Shown: piece after piece, positions 1 through 11,499 of the stretch
How the letters are laid out: each line of letters starts with the position of its first letter
How positions within the stretch are numbered: position 1 is the stretch's first letter
Assembly: GCA_035707805.1 (NCBI GenBank)
Contig: DASSTS010000032.1
Coordinates: 1-59,186, forward strand
DNA length: 59,186 bases
From: Castellaniella sp035707805
GTDB lineage: Bacteria; Pseudomonadota; Gammaproteobacteria; Burkholderiales; Burkholderiaceae_B
Direction of reading: 5' to 3'
The notes under the pieces: model-generated
The model's database searches: none
What the model saw: only the letters and a program-made list of their open reading frames with translations
Told to the model about the DNA's origin: nothing
Program-made: the position numbers and the translations under genes

Positions 1-291
1 CGTCAGCCGCCGGGGCTGCTGCAGGCGGTCCTGCAACAGGGCAAGCTCGGGCGCGAAGGCCGACAGGATGGCCATGCGCGGCGTGTCGTCCAGCCGGCCG
101 GCGGACTGGACGGCGGCGGGCGGCGCATCCGCCGTCGCCTGTGCTTGAGTTTGAGCCTGCGCCTGCACCGGCAGGCCGGCCCACAGGGCGGCGCCCAGCA
201 AGCAGGCCGCCAGGCCGGCCGACAAGACCCGGGCGGCGCCAGCCGCGCGCCCGAAGGCCGATTCCATCGTGTGGCCGCGAGTCCGCATCAT
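1..291 (-). CDS. Exported nucleoside phosphorylase/nucleosidase-like protein (N-terminal part only)
   Basis: Only the first 97 codons lie in the window; the gene continues past the left edge. It starts with a double ATG behind an AGGAG ribosome site and overlaps the rmuC stop by 4 bases. The N-terminus has Arg residues, a hydrophobic stretch (about residues 20-42) and an AQA-rich cleavage region, so it is probably exported. The mature part then reads MAILSAFAPELALL, like the first beta strand of the MTA/SAH nucleosidase (purine phosphorylase) family. The family call rests on about 25 residues, so it is tentative. The overlap suggests co-transcription with rmuC. Confidence 0.45.
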   Translation of the reverse strand, partial: MMRTRGHTMESAFGRAAGAARVLSAGLAACLLGAALWAGLPVQAQAQTQAQATADAPPAAVQSAGRLDDTPRMAILSAFAPELALLQDRLQQPRRLT

Positions 292-1865
292 GTCTCCTCG
301 ATCCCGCCCTCGGGCTTTCCCGCCACCGGCACGTCCGGCACCGGTTCTTCCGACGCCGGCTCGTCCGGCACCACGGCCTGCAGCCGCTGCACCTCGATGT
401 CCGCGTGCATGGGCTCCAGGGCCGGCAGCTGCTTGTTGGCCTTGGAGGACAGTTCCGCGAATCGGTTGACCTTGCCATACAGGCCCTGCTGCCCCGCCAC
501 CGCCGTCACGGCGCTGTTGTAGTGGGTATTGACGGTGTTCAGGGCATTGCCCAGTTTCTGCAGCCTTTCGGCCACCAGCGCCACCTGGTTGTACAGGCCG
601 CCGGCCATGTCGCTGAGCGCCCGGGTCTGTTCGTTGGCGCGAGCGATCATCCACAGATTGGAGACCGTGCGCAGGATGGGCATCAGCGTGGTGTGCGACA
701 CCATGATGACGTTCTGCCGGTAGCCGTAGTCGAACAGGTCGCGGTTGTGCTTCATGGCCTCGATGTAGGCGGGCTCGACCGGCATGAACATCAGCACGAA
801 GCTCGGGCTCTTCATGCCGATCAGATTGCTGTAGTCCTTGCGGGCCAGGTCGTCGATGTGGTGGCGCACGGCCAGCACGTGCGCCGCGAGCGCGGATTCG
901 CGCTCGGGATCGGCCTCGGCGGCGATGGCCCGGTCGTAGTCCACCAGCGAGACCTTGCTGTCGATCACCATGTGCTTGTCGTCGGGCAGCTTGATGACGA
1001 AATCCGGCTGGCGCCGGTTGCCCGCCTCGTCGCGGAAACTGGCCTGGGCCTCGTAGTGCTCGCCGGCCACCAGGCCGGCGAGCTGCAGGCTGCGTTCCAG
1101 CTGGATCTCGCCCCAGTTACCCGTGGTCTTCTTGTCGCCCTTCAGGGCGGTGGCGAGGGTGTTGGCCTCGGCGCTCATCTTGAGGCCGATGTCCAGCACC
1201 CGGCGGATCTCGGCGCCCAGCTGGGTCTGCCCGCGCAGCGACGCGTCGTGGATCTCGTTGACGCGCTTCTGGAAGCCGTCGATCTGTTCGCGGAAGGGGC
1301 GCAGCAGGCCATCCAGGGACGCCTGGCTGGTCTGGGCGAAGGCCTTGCCTTTTTCTTCGAGCACCTGGTTGGCGAGGTTCTGGAATTCGGTGCGCATGGC
1401 GGCCTTGGACTGCTCGAAGGTCTGCTTCAGGTCTTCGAGGGCCGCGAGTTTTTCCTGGTGCACGGCCCGCAGGCGGGTGAGTTCCAGGTCGCGGTCCTGG
1501 GCCTGGAGGCGCCATTCGTCGCGCGCGCGCAGGGCCGCCGCCTGCTCGGCCTGCAAGGCCTGCAGCTGTTCCGTCTGGGCGGACAGAACGGCTTTCAGGC
1601 GGACACGCTCGCGGTCGGCCTCGTCGCCGGCGGACTGCAGCGCGCGGGCGTGCTCGTCCTGCCGGGCCTGTGCCTGCCGGGCCTGGTCCAGGCGGCTTTC
1701 CAGCTGGGACAGGCGTTCGGCCTGCCGGACCGCCTCGGCCGCGCGCTCGGCCTGGCCGGCCAGCAGGGCCGCCATCCGGCGCCGCTGGGCCAGCCAGCCG
1801 GCCAGGACGCCGATCAGCAGGGCCAGCAACAATCCAAGCGCGGTGTCGAGGGAAAACGGAATCAC
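288..1865 (-). CDS. rmuC: DNA recombination protein RmuC
   Basis: RmuC-family protein of 525 residues from a GTG start. The reading frame stays open far upstream, but GTG gives the usual RmuC N-terminus: one hydrophobic membrane anchor (about residues 8-26), then a long Ala/Gln/Glu/Arg-rich coiled coil to about residue 190. The conserved C-terminal domain follows, with GNWGEIQLE, PDFVIKLP and VIDSKVSL, the PD-(D/E)xK-like nuclease core. RmuC limits rearrangement at inverted repeats. The last 30 residues are Pro/Glu-rich and probably disordered. It lies downstream of a LysR gene (65-base gap) and overlaps the next gene. The family call is firm; the start is less so. Confidence 0.9.
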   Translation of the reverse strand: MIPFSLDTALGLLLALLIGVLAGWLAQRRRMAALLAGQAERAAEAVRQAERLSQLESRLDQARQAQARQDEHARALQSAGDEADRERVRLKAVLSAQTEQLQALQAEQAAALRARDEWRLQAQDRDLELTRLRAVHQEKLAALEDLKQTFEQSKAAMRTEFQNLANQVLEEKGKAFAQTSQASLDGLLRPFREQIDGFQKRVNEIHDASLRGQTQLGAEIRRVLDIGLKMSAEANTLATALKGDKKTTGNWGEIQLERSLQLAGLVAGEHYEAQASFRDEAGNRRQPDFVIKLPDDKHMVIDSKVSLVDYDRAIAAEADPERESALAAHVLAVRHHIDDLARKDYSNLIGMKSPSFVLMFMPVEPAYIEAMKHNRDLFDYGYRQNVIMVSHTTLMPILRTVSNLWMIARANEQTRALSDMAGGLYNQVALVAERLQKLGNALNTVNTHYNSAVTAVAGQQGLYGKVNRFAELSSKANKQLPALEPMHADIEVQRLQAVVPDEPASEEPVPDVPVAGKPEGGIEET

Positions 1866-1930
1866 GAAGGGGTCCTGGGCACGGAAACCCACATCATCGC
1901 ACAGGCGCGGGCGCGCGGCACCCCGGCGCC

Positions 1931-2902
1931 TCAGGCGAGGTGCAGCGTCCCGGTGGAGTCGGCCGTCTGCTGTTGCAGGCCGTTGGGGGCGGTGTCGACG
2001 AACAGGGGCACGGTGCTGCGCACGTGGCTGTGCAGGCCGCGGATCAGCCGCTGCGCCCCTTCCGGCATGTCGTGCGACAGCTGGGACACCACCCCGATGC
2101 GGTAGTGGATGTCGGACAGGACCGGGCGCATGACCACGCCGTCGAGCAGGCACCCCTGGATGGAGAACGGATCCATCAGGGCGACCCCCATCCCCGCACG
2201 CACCATGGCCAGCGCCGTCTGCTGGCTGCCGACCTCGATGTGGCGGCGGAGATTGCCGGCCGTGGCCTGCACCAGGCTGTTGGTGAGGTGATACCGCATG
2301 CGGTAGCGGCCCAGCAGCGTGATGACGTCGGTGTTGCCGATGTCGTCCAGCCTCACCGCGTCCTGGCCGGCCAGCAGGTGGCCAGCCGGCATGGCCAGCT
2401 GGCACGGCGCCTGGCCGCACCAGTGCACGCGCAGGCCCTCGGTGTCGATGGGCAGGTTGATCAGGGCAAAATCCGCCCGGCATTCGAAGATTTTCTGGGG
2501 GATGACCTCGTGCACGACTTCTTCGATCACCAGGGTCTGGCGGAACACCCGGCTGAACCGGTCGATGCGCGCCAGCGTCTCGGGCAGCAGGCCATGCGCC
2601 AGGTCCGAGGTGGCGAGGATGCGCACGGGGCGCACCTGGCCGTTGCGCATGCCGAGGACGCGGGATTCCAGCTGCTGGAGGTCGGCCAGGATGCCGCGGA
2701 TCTGCTGGTGGAACTCGGCGCCGGATTCCGTCAGGGTGATGTTCGGCCGGGTGCGCTCGAACAGGACGAAACCGAGTTCACCCTCCAGATCGCTGATCTG
2801 CCGGCTGACGACGGGCTGGGACCGGCCCAGCAGGCGGCCAGCCGCAGTCACGCTGCCGGTGGTGACGACGGCATTGAGCGCCTCGAGTTGGCGGATTTCC
2901 AT
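1931..2902 (-). CDS. LysR-family transcriptional regulator
   Basis: A 323-residue LysR-type regulator. The N-terminal winged helix-turn-helix is plain: TGSVTAAGRLLGRSQPVVSR followed by LEGELGFVLFERTRPNITLT. An effector-binding domain of usual length follows. It lies on the same strand as panB, 69 bases downstream, and could be read through from it, although a small dyad sits in the gap. No divergent target is next to it, so the regulon cannot be inferred. Family certain, ligand unknown. Confidence 0.88.
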   Translation of the reverse strand: MEIRQLEALNAVVTTGSVTAAGRLLGRSQPVVSRQISDLEGELGFVLFERTRPNITLTESGAEFHQQIRGILADLQQLESRVLGMRNGQVRPVRILATSDLAHGLLPETLARIDRFSRVFRQTLVIEEVVHEVIPQKIFECRADFALINLPIDTEGLRVHWCGQAPCQLAMPAGHLLAGQDAVRLDDIGNTDVITLLGRYRMRYHLTNSLVQATAGNLRRHIEVGSQQTALAMVRAGMGVALMDPFSIQGCLLDGVVMRPVLSDIHYRIGVVSQLSHDMPEGAQRLIRGLHSHVRSTVPLFVDTAPNGLQQQTADSTGTLHLA

Positions 2903-2948
2903 AATGAACGCGCGAGCAAGAGCGGGCGCGTCTGCGGCCCGCCCTGAG

Positions 2949-2970
2949 ATGAAACTATTAGTTTCGTCAT
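2949..2970. repeat. Imperfect dyad between panB and the LysR gene
   Basis: GAAAC and GTTTC arms flank TATTA; the outer bases also pair with one mismatch. It lies just after the panB stop and 47 bases before the LysR start. It could be a weak terminator (there is no T-run) or a LysR autoregulatory site. Confidence 0.3.
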
Positions 2971-2971
2971 G

Positions 2972-3796
2972 TTAATGCTTGCGGCGCACGCCAAAGCAGT
3001 GATCAAGCGTCGGAAAGGTTTCTTCCCGGACCGATTGGGCGTAGTCGCGCGCGGCGTCCCGGATCACCTGGGCGGCATCGCCGAAACGGCGGGCGAATTT
3101 CGGCATGCGTTCGCTCAGCCCGAGGATGTCCTCGGTCACCAGGATCTGGCCGTCGCAGGCGGGCGATGCCCCGATGCCGATGGTGGGGATGTCCAGGCTG
3201 GCGGTGATCTCGCGCGCCAGCGACTCGCCGATGCCTTCCAGCACGACCCCGAAGGCGCCAGCCTGGGCATGCGCGCGCGCGTCCTCGAGAATGCGGCGGG
3301 CGGCGCCCTCGTCCATGCCCTGCGCCTTGAATCCGCCCATGGTGTTCACGTACTGGGGCATCAGGCCCACGTGCGCGAGCACCGGGATCCCGCGGTCCAC
3401 CAGGAACCGGGTGGTCTCGGCCAGGACCCGGCCGCCTTCGAGCTTCACGCCCGACACGCCGCTGGCCGCCAGCATCTCCGCGGCGCTGGCGAACGCCTGG
3501 GCCGGCGACTGCTGGTAGCTGCCAAAGGGCATGTCCACGATCACGCAAGCCCGGCTGGTGGCCCGCACGACCGCAGCCGCATGCGCCGCCATGGTCTGCG
3601 CCGTGATGGACAGCGTGTCGGGCAGCGCGTAGCCCACCATCGCGGTCGAGTCACCCACCAGGATCATGTCCACGGATTCGTCCAGCAGGCGGGCAATGGG
3701 TGCGATATAGGCGGTCAGCGCGGCGATCTTGCGGGTGCCTTTGCAGGCCATCAGCTGCGGCACGGTGACGCGTTGCGCCTGGCTATGTACACTCAT
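2972..3796 (-). CDS. panB: 3-methyl-2-oxobutanoate hydroxymethyltransferase
   Basis: PanB family, 274 residues. These enzymes add a hydroxymethyl group from 5,10-methylene-THF to alpha-ketoisovalerate, the first step of pantothenate synthesis in the cytosol. Mg- and substrate-binding motifs are present: ILVGDS, VDMPFGSYQ, VKLEGG and AHVGLMPQ. The N-terminal strand reads LTAYIAPIA rather than the usual LTAYDYPxA, and GDS is followed by TAMVGY rather than LGMVxxG. No panC or panD is nearby, so it may be a divergent paralogue. It is divergent from an aldo/keto reductase gene, with 36 bases between the starts. Confidence 0.85.
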   Translation of the reverse strand: MSVHSQAQRVTVPQLMACKGTRKIAALTAYIAPIARLLDESVDMILVGDSTAMVGYALPDTLSITAQTMAAHAAAVVRATSRACVIVDMPFGSYQQSPAQAFASAAEMLAASGVSGVKLEGGRVLAETTRFLVDRGIPVLAHVGLMPQYVNTMGGFKAQGMDEGAARRILEDARAHAQAGAFGVVLEGIGESLAREITASLDIPTIGIGASPACDGQILVTEDILGLSERMPKFARRFGDAAQVIRDAARDYAQSVREETFPTLDHCFGVRRKH

Positions 3797-3832
3797 TGAT
3801 CTACTCCGGAAAAAAGATCCATGGAGACTAAC

Positions 3833-4675
3833 ATGTCATCCAATCAACCGTACCTGACGTTTCACGACGGACGCCGCGCGCCGCAGCTGGGCCTGGGCAC
3901 CTGGAAGGTGACGGGGGACGAAGCCGCGCCCGCCGTCCAGGCCGCCACCGAGGCCGGCTACCGGTCCATCGACACCGCGTACATCTACTACAACGAGGCC
4001 GAGGTCGGCCAGGGCATCGCCCGCTGCGGCGTCCCCCGCGAGGACCTGTTCGTGACCACGAAGCTCTGGAACAACCGCCACGAGCGCGAGAGCGCCCGGT
4101 CCGCCCTGCAGGAAAGCCTGGACCGCCTGCAGCTGGACTACGTGGACCTGTACCTGATCCACTGGCCGGTCCCCAAGGAACACCGCTACCTGGAGGCCTG
4201 GGAAGGCCTGATCCAGCTGCGCGACGACGGCCGGGCAAAATCCATCGGCGTCTGCAATTTCCAGGTCGACCACCTGCAAAAGCTGCTGGACAAGACCGGC
4301 GTGCTGCCGGTCGTCAACCAGATCGAGCTGCACCCCTATTTCCAGCAGTCCGAGCTGCGCGCCTACCACGCCGACCACGGCATCCAGACCGAGGCCTGGA
4401 GCCCGCTGGGCCAGGGCGAGGCGCTGAAGGACCCCGTCATCCTGGACATCGCCCACCAGTTGCGGGCCACGCCCGCCCAGGTGATCCTGCGCTGGCACAT
4501 CCAGATGGGCCACATGGTGATCCCCAAGTCATCCCATCCGGACCGCATCCGCGAGAATTTCAACCTGTGGAGCCTGTACCTGGACGACCAGGCCATGGAC
4601 CGCATCGCCGCCCTGGACCGCCCCGACGGCCGCATCGGCCCCGACCCCGAACTGTTCCATTTGATGAAGGGATGA
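3833..4675 (+). CDS. Aldo/keto reductase (2,5-diketo-gluconate reductase type)
   Basis: NADPH-dependent aldo/keto reductase of 280 residues, a single TIM barrel. The catalytic tetrad is visible: Asp47 and Tyr52 in DTAYIYYNE, Lys77 in TTKLW and His110 in LIHWP. The C-terminal cofactor segment VIPKSSHPDRIRENF is typical of the DkgA/DkgB group. I chose the ATG at 3833 over the one at 3821 because GGAG at 3823-3826 is well placed for it. The stop codon lies inside the outer stem of a long hairpin. Substrate range cannot be read from sequence; small keto-aldehydes are usual. Confidence 0.88.
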   Translation: MSSNQPYLTFHDGRRAPQLGLGTWKVTGDEAAPAVQAATEAGYRSIDTAYIYYNEAEVGQGIARCGVPREDLFVTTKLWNNRHERESARSALQESLDRLQLDYVDLYLIHWPVPKEHRYLEAWEGLIQLRDDGRAKSIGVCNFQVDHLQKLLDKTGVLPVVNQIELHPYFQQSELRAYHADHGIQTEAWSPLGQGEALKDPVILDIAHQLRATPAQVILRWHIQMGHMVIPKSSHPDRIRENFNLWSLYLDDQAMDRIAALDRPDGRIGPDPELFHLMKG

Positions 4676-4723
4676 TTCCAGACACAAAATGGTCCCTGTG
4701 GACCATTTTGTGCTTGAATCATC
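4671..4723. terminator. Bidirectional hairpin between convergent AKR and acnA genes
   Basis: A perfect 13-base inverted repeat (4683-4695 with 4700-4712; CACAAAATGGTCC and complement) closes on a CTGT loop. An outer 8-base stem (GATGATTC 4671-4678 with GAATCATC 4716-4723) extends it. The A/T-rich lower inner stem gives a short T-run on each strand. The AKR stop codon is in the outer left arm. Confidence 0.75.
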
Positions 4724-4725
4724 CA

Positions 4726-4743
4726 AGCGGCCTGCAGGCCGCT
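4726..4743. repeat. 18-base perfect palindrome downstream of acnA
   Basis: AGCGGCCTGCAGGCCGCT is a perfect palindrome. It resembles the GCGGCTTGCAAGCCGC palindrome found twice at 29.1 kb, and both sit next to a hairpin with GGTCC/GGACC- or AGTCC/GGACT-type ends. This may be one family of intergenic elements. Confidence 0.6.
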
Positions 4744-4750
4744 ACATCCC

Positions 4751-7426
<2,676 letters not shown>

Positions 7427-7667
7427 TGCAAGTCCTCCTGGAGTCGATCGATCCGGTTCATCTTACACGCATCCCGGCGGCGCCTCCATGCCGGCCCGGC
7501 GGGACATGGGGATATGCGCCGCCGCCCCCGCCGCCAGCGGAATCGCCGTCCGGATTGACTCTTGTCAAGCGCCGCCGGCAAACAGACCGGACCGGCGCCG
7601 GGGTCATGCCCGCTTTGGCGCGCCGCGGATCCTACACTGGGCCATCCCTGTTCTTCCGGAGCTCATC

Positions 7668-8282
7668 ATGACGTTTCCCGCATTCTTCGCCCAGGCACCC
7701 CGCATCGTGCTGCACGACCCCCTCGCCCAGCTGCTGGGCGCGTCCGACGACGGACGGATCGAGTACGGCTACGAAGACGCCGTGCGCCTGGCCGGCCATT
7801 CCTGCCCGACCGTGGCGGGCGCCTGGCTGATGGCCGTCAAGGCCCTGGAGGCCCTGTACCCCGATGCCGTGCCCGAACGCGGCGACGTGCTGGTGGAATT
7901 CGCCGACAGCGCCACCAATGGCGTGACCGGCGTGATCGCCAACGTCGTCTGCCTGGTCACGGGTGCGACCGCCGACACCGGCTTCAAGGGACTGGCCGGC
8001 CAGTACGACCGCCGCAACCTGCTGAAGTTCGACCAGGAGGTGCCGGGCGAGATCCGATTCACGCGCCGCGACACCGGCGCCAGCGTGGCGGTGTCCTACA
8101 GCGCCCAGGGCGTGCCCGGCGCGCCGGGCGCCATGCCCATGCTGCAGTCCATTCTGTCGGGCCAGGCCGGCGAGGCGCAGCGGCGCGAATTCGGGCGGCT
8201 GTGGCAGGATCGCGTGCGCCGCATCCTCGAGGCCCACGACCAGCCGGGGCTTGTGACCTTGCGCGTGCTGCAGCCGGCCTAG
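7668..8282 (+). CDS. FmdE-like domain protein, function unknown
   Basis: A 204-residue soluble protein. Residues 42-52 read AGHSCPTVAGAW, with His44 and Cys46, resembling the metal-binding motif of the FmdE family (subunit E of formylmethanofuran dehydrogenase and many stand-alone relatives). A following segment, EFADSATNGVTGVIANVVCLVTGA, also fits this fold. No methanofuran genes are present, so a methanogen-type role is unlikely; FmdE-like proteins in Proteobacteria have no settled function. The start at 7668 was chosen because the frame upstream is low-complexity. It is convergent with a diguanylate cyclase gene, 13 bases away. Confidence 0.6.
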   Translation: MTFPAFFAQAPRIVLHDPLAQLLGASDDGRIEYGYEDAVRLAGHSCPTVAGAWLMAVKALEALYPDAVPERGDVLVEFADSATNGVTGVIANVVCLVTGATADTGFKGLAGQYDRRNLLKFDQEVPGEIRFTRRDTGASVAVSYSAQGVPGAPGAMPMLQSILSGQAGEAQRREFGRLWQDRVRRILEAHDQPGLVTLRVLQPA

Positions 8283-8295
8283 CCGCGCCGCGGCC

Positions 8296-9807
8296 TCAGG
8301 CGGGGTCGCCGGGCGCCGGCGGGGCGCCGTCGGCCTTGCGCCGCTCATGCGTCTGGTAATAGGCCATCTTGTCGGCATACATGGCACGGTCGGCCGCGCG
8401 CATGGCCTGTTCCAGCTCGGCCGGGTTGCGGCAGACCGCGAGGCCGGCCGACACGCTGAGCGGCGTGCCGCTGTAGTACTGGTTGTTCAGCTCGATCAGC
8501 GACCGGATGTCATCCAGCACGGCCTGGGCGCCGGCCTCGTCCTGTCCGGGCAGCACCACCATGAATTCGTCGCCGCCGATGCGTGCCGCCTCGCCGGGCC
8601 GGTCGACGACCTTGTTCAGGACCTCGCCGAAACGGCGCAGCAGGTCGTCGCCCGCCGAATGGCCGGCCTCGTCGTTGGTGCGCTTCAGGTTGTTCAGGTC
8701 CAGGGCGATCAGCGCCACCAGGGGCGCCCGCTTGCGGGCCAGGCGGCCCAGCTCGTCGACGAAGAACGAACGGTTCTTCAGCTGGGTCAGCACGTCGTGC
8801 TGGCCCAGGTATTCCAGGTAGGCCTCGGCCTTCTTGCGCGCCGTGATGTCGGTCAGGGACAGCAGCATCTGCGACCAGGTGTCCTCGCAGCCTCGGAACA
8901 CCGACAGCTGCAGGTGGATGTACAGCACGTCGCCCTGCAGGGTGCGGTTCTGGACCTCCCGCTGGTGAAACAGCCGCCCCTCCCAGAGGTCGATCAGCTG
9001 CTCGGCGAAGGACGCCCGGGTCTCCTCGTGCAGCACGTCGCCCAGGCGCGCCAGCAGCTCGGCGCGCGACGCAGCCCGGAACATCGTCAGCGTATAGTCA
9101 TTGACGTCCAGGACGCGGATCTCCTGCAGGCAGCGATTCACGAACTCGGGATGCACGTCCAGAAAGGTGCGGAAATCGCTGACCCCGATGGCCCTGAGGT
9201 CGCCGAAGAGTTTCTTGATGGCGCTGAAGTCCTCGACCCACAGGGACACGGGCGCCTGTTCGAAGAATTCACGGGCGTCCCGGGCGCTGTCCTGCGCCTG
9301 GCGCCGCAGCGTCTGCAGCTCGGTCACGTCCTCCATCGTCACCAGGACGCGGTCCCAGGGCGCTTGCGCATCGGCCAGCAGCACGCCTTTCAGCGAGAGG
9401 TCCAGGCGCCGGCCCGTCAGGGTGTAGTTGACCGTCAGCCCATGAAACGCCCGTTCGCCCCGCCACAGCTGGTCCAGTTCTTCGAGGAAGCCGTCGAGCA
9501 TGTCGTCGCGCAGCACGTCCCCCAGGTGCGCCATCAGGGCTTTCTGGGACTCGGCTTCGTAGAGGCGCAAGGTCTGGCGGTTGACCCGCAGAACCCGCAT
9601 CAGGGCGGCGCATTCCGCCAGCCGGCTGCGGTCCTGCAGCAGCCAGGGGCGCAGGTCGGCGATCCCGGCCGAGCGCAATTCCTGGAATCTCGAATACAGG
9701 GCACTGTAGTCTTCCAGCCAGAACGCCATGGGAGACGCGTCGAACAGGTCCGGCAGGTCGACGTCGGGGCCCTGGATGTGCTGATCAGAGGATGCCTGGG
9801 AGCTCAT
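8296..9807 (-). CDS. Diguanylate cyclase with two tandem PAS-like sensor domains
   Basis: 503 residues from the ATG at 9807, which is the likelier start although its ribosome site is weak. The N-terminal two thirds is an internal duplication: FDASPMAFWLEDYSALYSRF matches FEQAPVSLWVEDFSAIKKLF, and each is followed by similar blocks ending in VTMEDVTEL and LSLTDITAR, the usual end of a PAS domain. A C-terminal GGDEF domain follows with an intact RIGGDEF site, so it probably makes cyclic di-GMP. The RxxD inhibitory site reads RPGE, so product inhibition may be lost. No transmembrane segment is seen; it should be a cytosolic sensor. Signal unknown. Confidence 0.88.
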   Translation of the reverse strand: MSSQASSDQHIQGPDVDLPDLFDASPMAFWLEDYSALYSRFQELRSAGIADLRPWLLQDRSRLAECAALMRVLRVNRQTLRLYEAESQKALMAHLGDVLRDDMLDGFLEELDQLWRGERAFHGLTVNYTLTGRRLDLSLKGVLLADAQAPWDRVLVTMEDVTELQTLRRQAQDSARDAREFFEQAPVSLWVEDFSAIKKLFGDLRAIGVSDFRTFLDVHPEFVNRCLQEIRVLDVNDYTLTMFRAASRAELLARLGDVLHEETRASFAEQLIDLWEGRLFHQREVQNRTLQGDVLYIHLQLSVFRGCEDTWSQMLLSLTDITARKKAEAYLEYLGQHDVLTQLKNRSFFVDELGRLARKRAPLVALIALDLNNLKRTNDEAGHSAGDDLLRRFGEVLNKVVDRPGEAARIGGDEFMVVLPGQDEAGAQAVLDDIRSLIELNNQYYSGTPLSVSAGLAVCRNPAELEQAMRAADRAMYADKMAYYQTHERRKADGAPPAPGDPA

Positions 9808-9883
9808 GCGGTCAATTCCACTGCGAAAGTGCCATATTGCCATCAATCGCGGCCGTCCACAGGCTGCCGGGACCGATTTCAAG

Positions 9884-9902
9884 GGGATTTAGAGAAAATC
9901 CC
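9884..9902. repeat. Small perfect inverted repeat in the cyclase/permease promoter region
   Basis: GGGATTT and AAATCCC flank AGAGA. It lies between the divergent cyclase and permease genes and may be a regulator site. There is no further support. Confidence 0.25.
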
Positions 9903-10000
9903 TATGGACTGCTCCGCGTATAAGCACATCGGGATAGGCAATATGCTGGCGCCCGCACCCCGCCGGCGCGGCCCGGGTTCACAATGACACGAAAATCAGG

Positions 10001-11434
10001 ATGGAGACCGCTTTGAACACCCCCTCGACCCGTATCCCCCCGCTGCGCCCTGAAGACGAACGCCTGAGCGTGTCCGCGTACGTGCTGTACGGATTCCAGC
10101 ACGTGCTGACCATGTATGGCGGCATCATCGCCGTGCCGCTGATCGTCGGCCAGGCGGCCGGGCTGCCGCCCGCCGAGATCGGCATCCTGATCGCATCCTG
10201 CCTGTTCATGGGCGGCCTGGCCACGCTGGTCCAGACGCTGGGGATCCCGTTCTTCGGCTGCCGCCTGCCCCTGGTGCAGGGCGTGTCCTTCGCCAGCGTG
10301 GCCACGATCCTGGCCATCCTCAGCTCGGGCGGCGACCTGCCTTCAGTCTTCGGGGCGGTCATGATGGCGGCCCTGATCGGCCTGCTGATCACACCCGTGT
10401 TCTCGAAGATCATCCGGTTCTTCCCGCCCCTGGTGACCGGATCGGTGATCACCACCATCGGCCTGTCCCTGATGCCGGTGGCCGCGCACTGGGCCATGGG
10501 CGGCAACGCCAAGGCGGCCGATTTCGGCAGCACCGCCAACATCGGACTGGCCGCCGCCACGCTGGCGATCGTGCTGCTGCTCAGCAAGCTGGGCAACGCC
10601 GCGATCTCGCGCCTGTCCATCCTGCTGGCGATGGTGCTGGGCACGATCATCGCCTGGGCCGCGGGGATGACCGACTTCTCGCGCGTGGCCGACGGCCCCC
10701 TCCTCGCCGCGCCGACGCTTTTTCATTTCGGCCTGCCCGAGTTCCACCCGGCCGCGATCCTGTCGATGTTCATCGTCATCCTCGTAGTGCTGGTGGAGAC
10801 CTCGGCCGACATCCTGGCGGTGGGCGACATCATCGGCACGCCGATCGATTCACGGCGCCTGGGCGACGGCCTGCGCGCCGACATGGTGTCCAGCCTGATC
10901 GCGCCGGTCTTCGGCTCGTTCACGCAAAGCGCCTTCGCGCAGAACGTCGGCCTGGTGGCCGTCACCGGGATCAAGAGCCGGTTCGTCGTCGCCGCCAGCG
11001 GCATCATCCTGCTGGTGCTGGGACTGCTGCCCGTCATGGGCCGCCTGATCGCCACGGTGCCCGCCGCCGTGCTGGGCGGCGCCGGGCTGGTGCTGTTCGG
11101 CACCGTGGCGGCCAGCGGCATCCGCACCCTGGCCAAGGTCGACTACCAGGACAACATGAACCTGATCATCGTCGCGACCTCGGTCGGCTTCGGCATGATT
11201 CCCATCGCCGCGCCGCAGTTCTACAGCCAGTTCCCGGCCTGGGTGGCGACGATCTTCCATTCGGGCATCAGCTCGGCCGCCATCATGGCCATCGTCCTGA
11301 ACCTGCTGTTCAACCACCTCAAGCGCGGCACGCCCGACAAGCCCTCGGTCTTCGCCGCCGGCACGGCGCACGCGCCCGGCGACACGGCGCCGCGCAGCGC
11401 TTCGCAGGGGCCGGCCGAAAGCCTCGCGCACTAG
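10001..11434 (+). CDS. NCS2-family nucleobase permease (xanthine/urate type)
   Basis: A 477-residue membrane protein with about 12-14 hydrophobic segments. It belongs to the nucleobase:cation symporter-2 family, which takes up xanthine, urate or uracil with protons. The family signature QNxGxxxxT(R/K/G) is present as QNVGLVAVTG, and the preceding helix carries an acidic residue in VETSADILAVGD. The urate/xanthine branch seems likelier than uracil but is not certain. The ATG at 10001 has no good ribosome site; a TTG at 10013 is 6 bases after GGAG and may be the true start. No purine-catabolism genes adjoin it. Confidence 0.88.
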   Translation: METALNTPSTRIPPLRPEDERLSVSAYVLYGFQHVLTMYGGIIAVPLIVGQAAGLPPAEIGILIASCLFMGGLATLVQTLGIPFFGCRLPLVQGVSFASVATILAILSSGGDLPSVFGAVMMAALIGLLITPVFSKIIRFFPPLVTGSVITTIGLSLMPVAAHWAMGGNAKAADFGSTANIGLAAATLAIVLLLSKLGNAAISRLSILLAMVLGTIIAWAAGMTDFSRVADGPLLAAPTLFHFGLPEFHPAAILSMFIVILVVLVETSADILAVGDIIGTPIDSRRLGDGLRADMVSSLIAPVFGSFTQSAFAQNVGLVAVTGIKSRFVVAASGIILLVLGLLPVMGRLIATVPAAVLGGAGLVLFGTVAASGIRTLAKVDYQDNMNLIIVATSVGFGMIPIAAPQFYSQFPAWVATIFHSGISSAAIMAIVLNLLFNHLKRGTPDKPSVFAAGTAHAPGDTAPRSASQGPAESLAH

Positions 11435-11499
11435 GGGCACCGCGCGGCGCGCGCCGATGCTATGCTGCTTTCCTCGGCACTTGCGCGACCGCCCGCTTC

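Noticed and set aside
141..2105. A 654-residue open frame on the plus strand opposite rmuC
   Set aside because: High GC keeps antisense frames open. The protein is low-complexity with no recognisable domain, while the minus strand encodes a complete RmuC.
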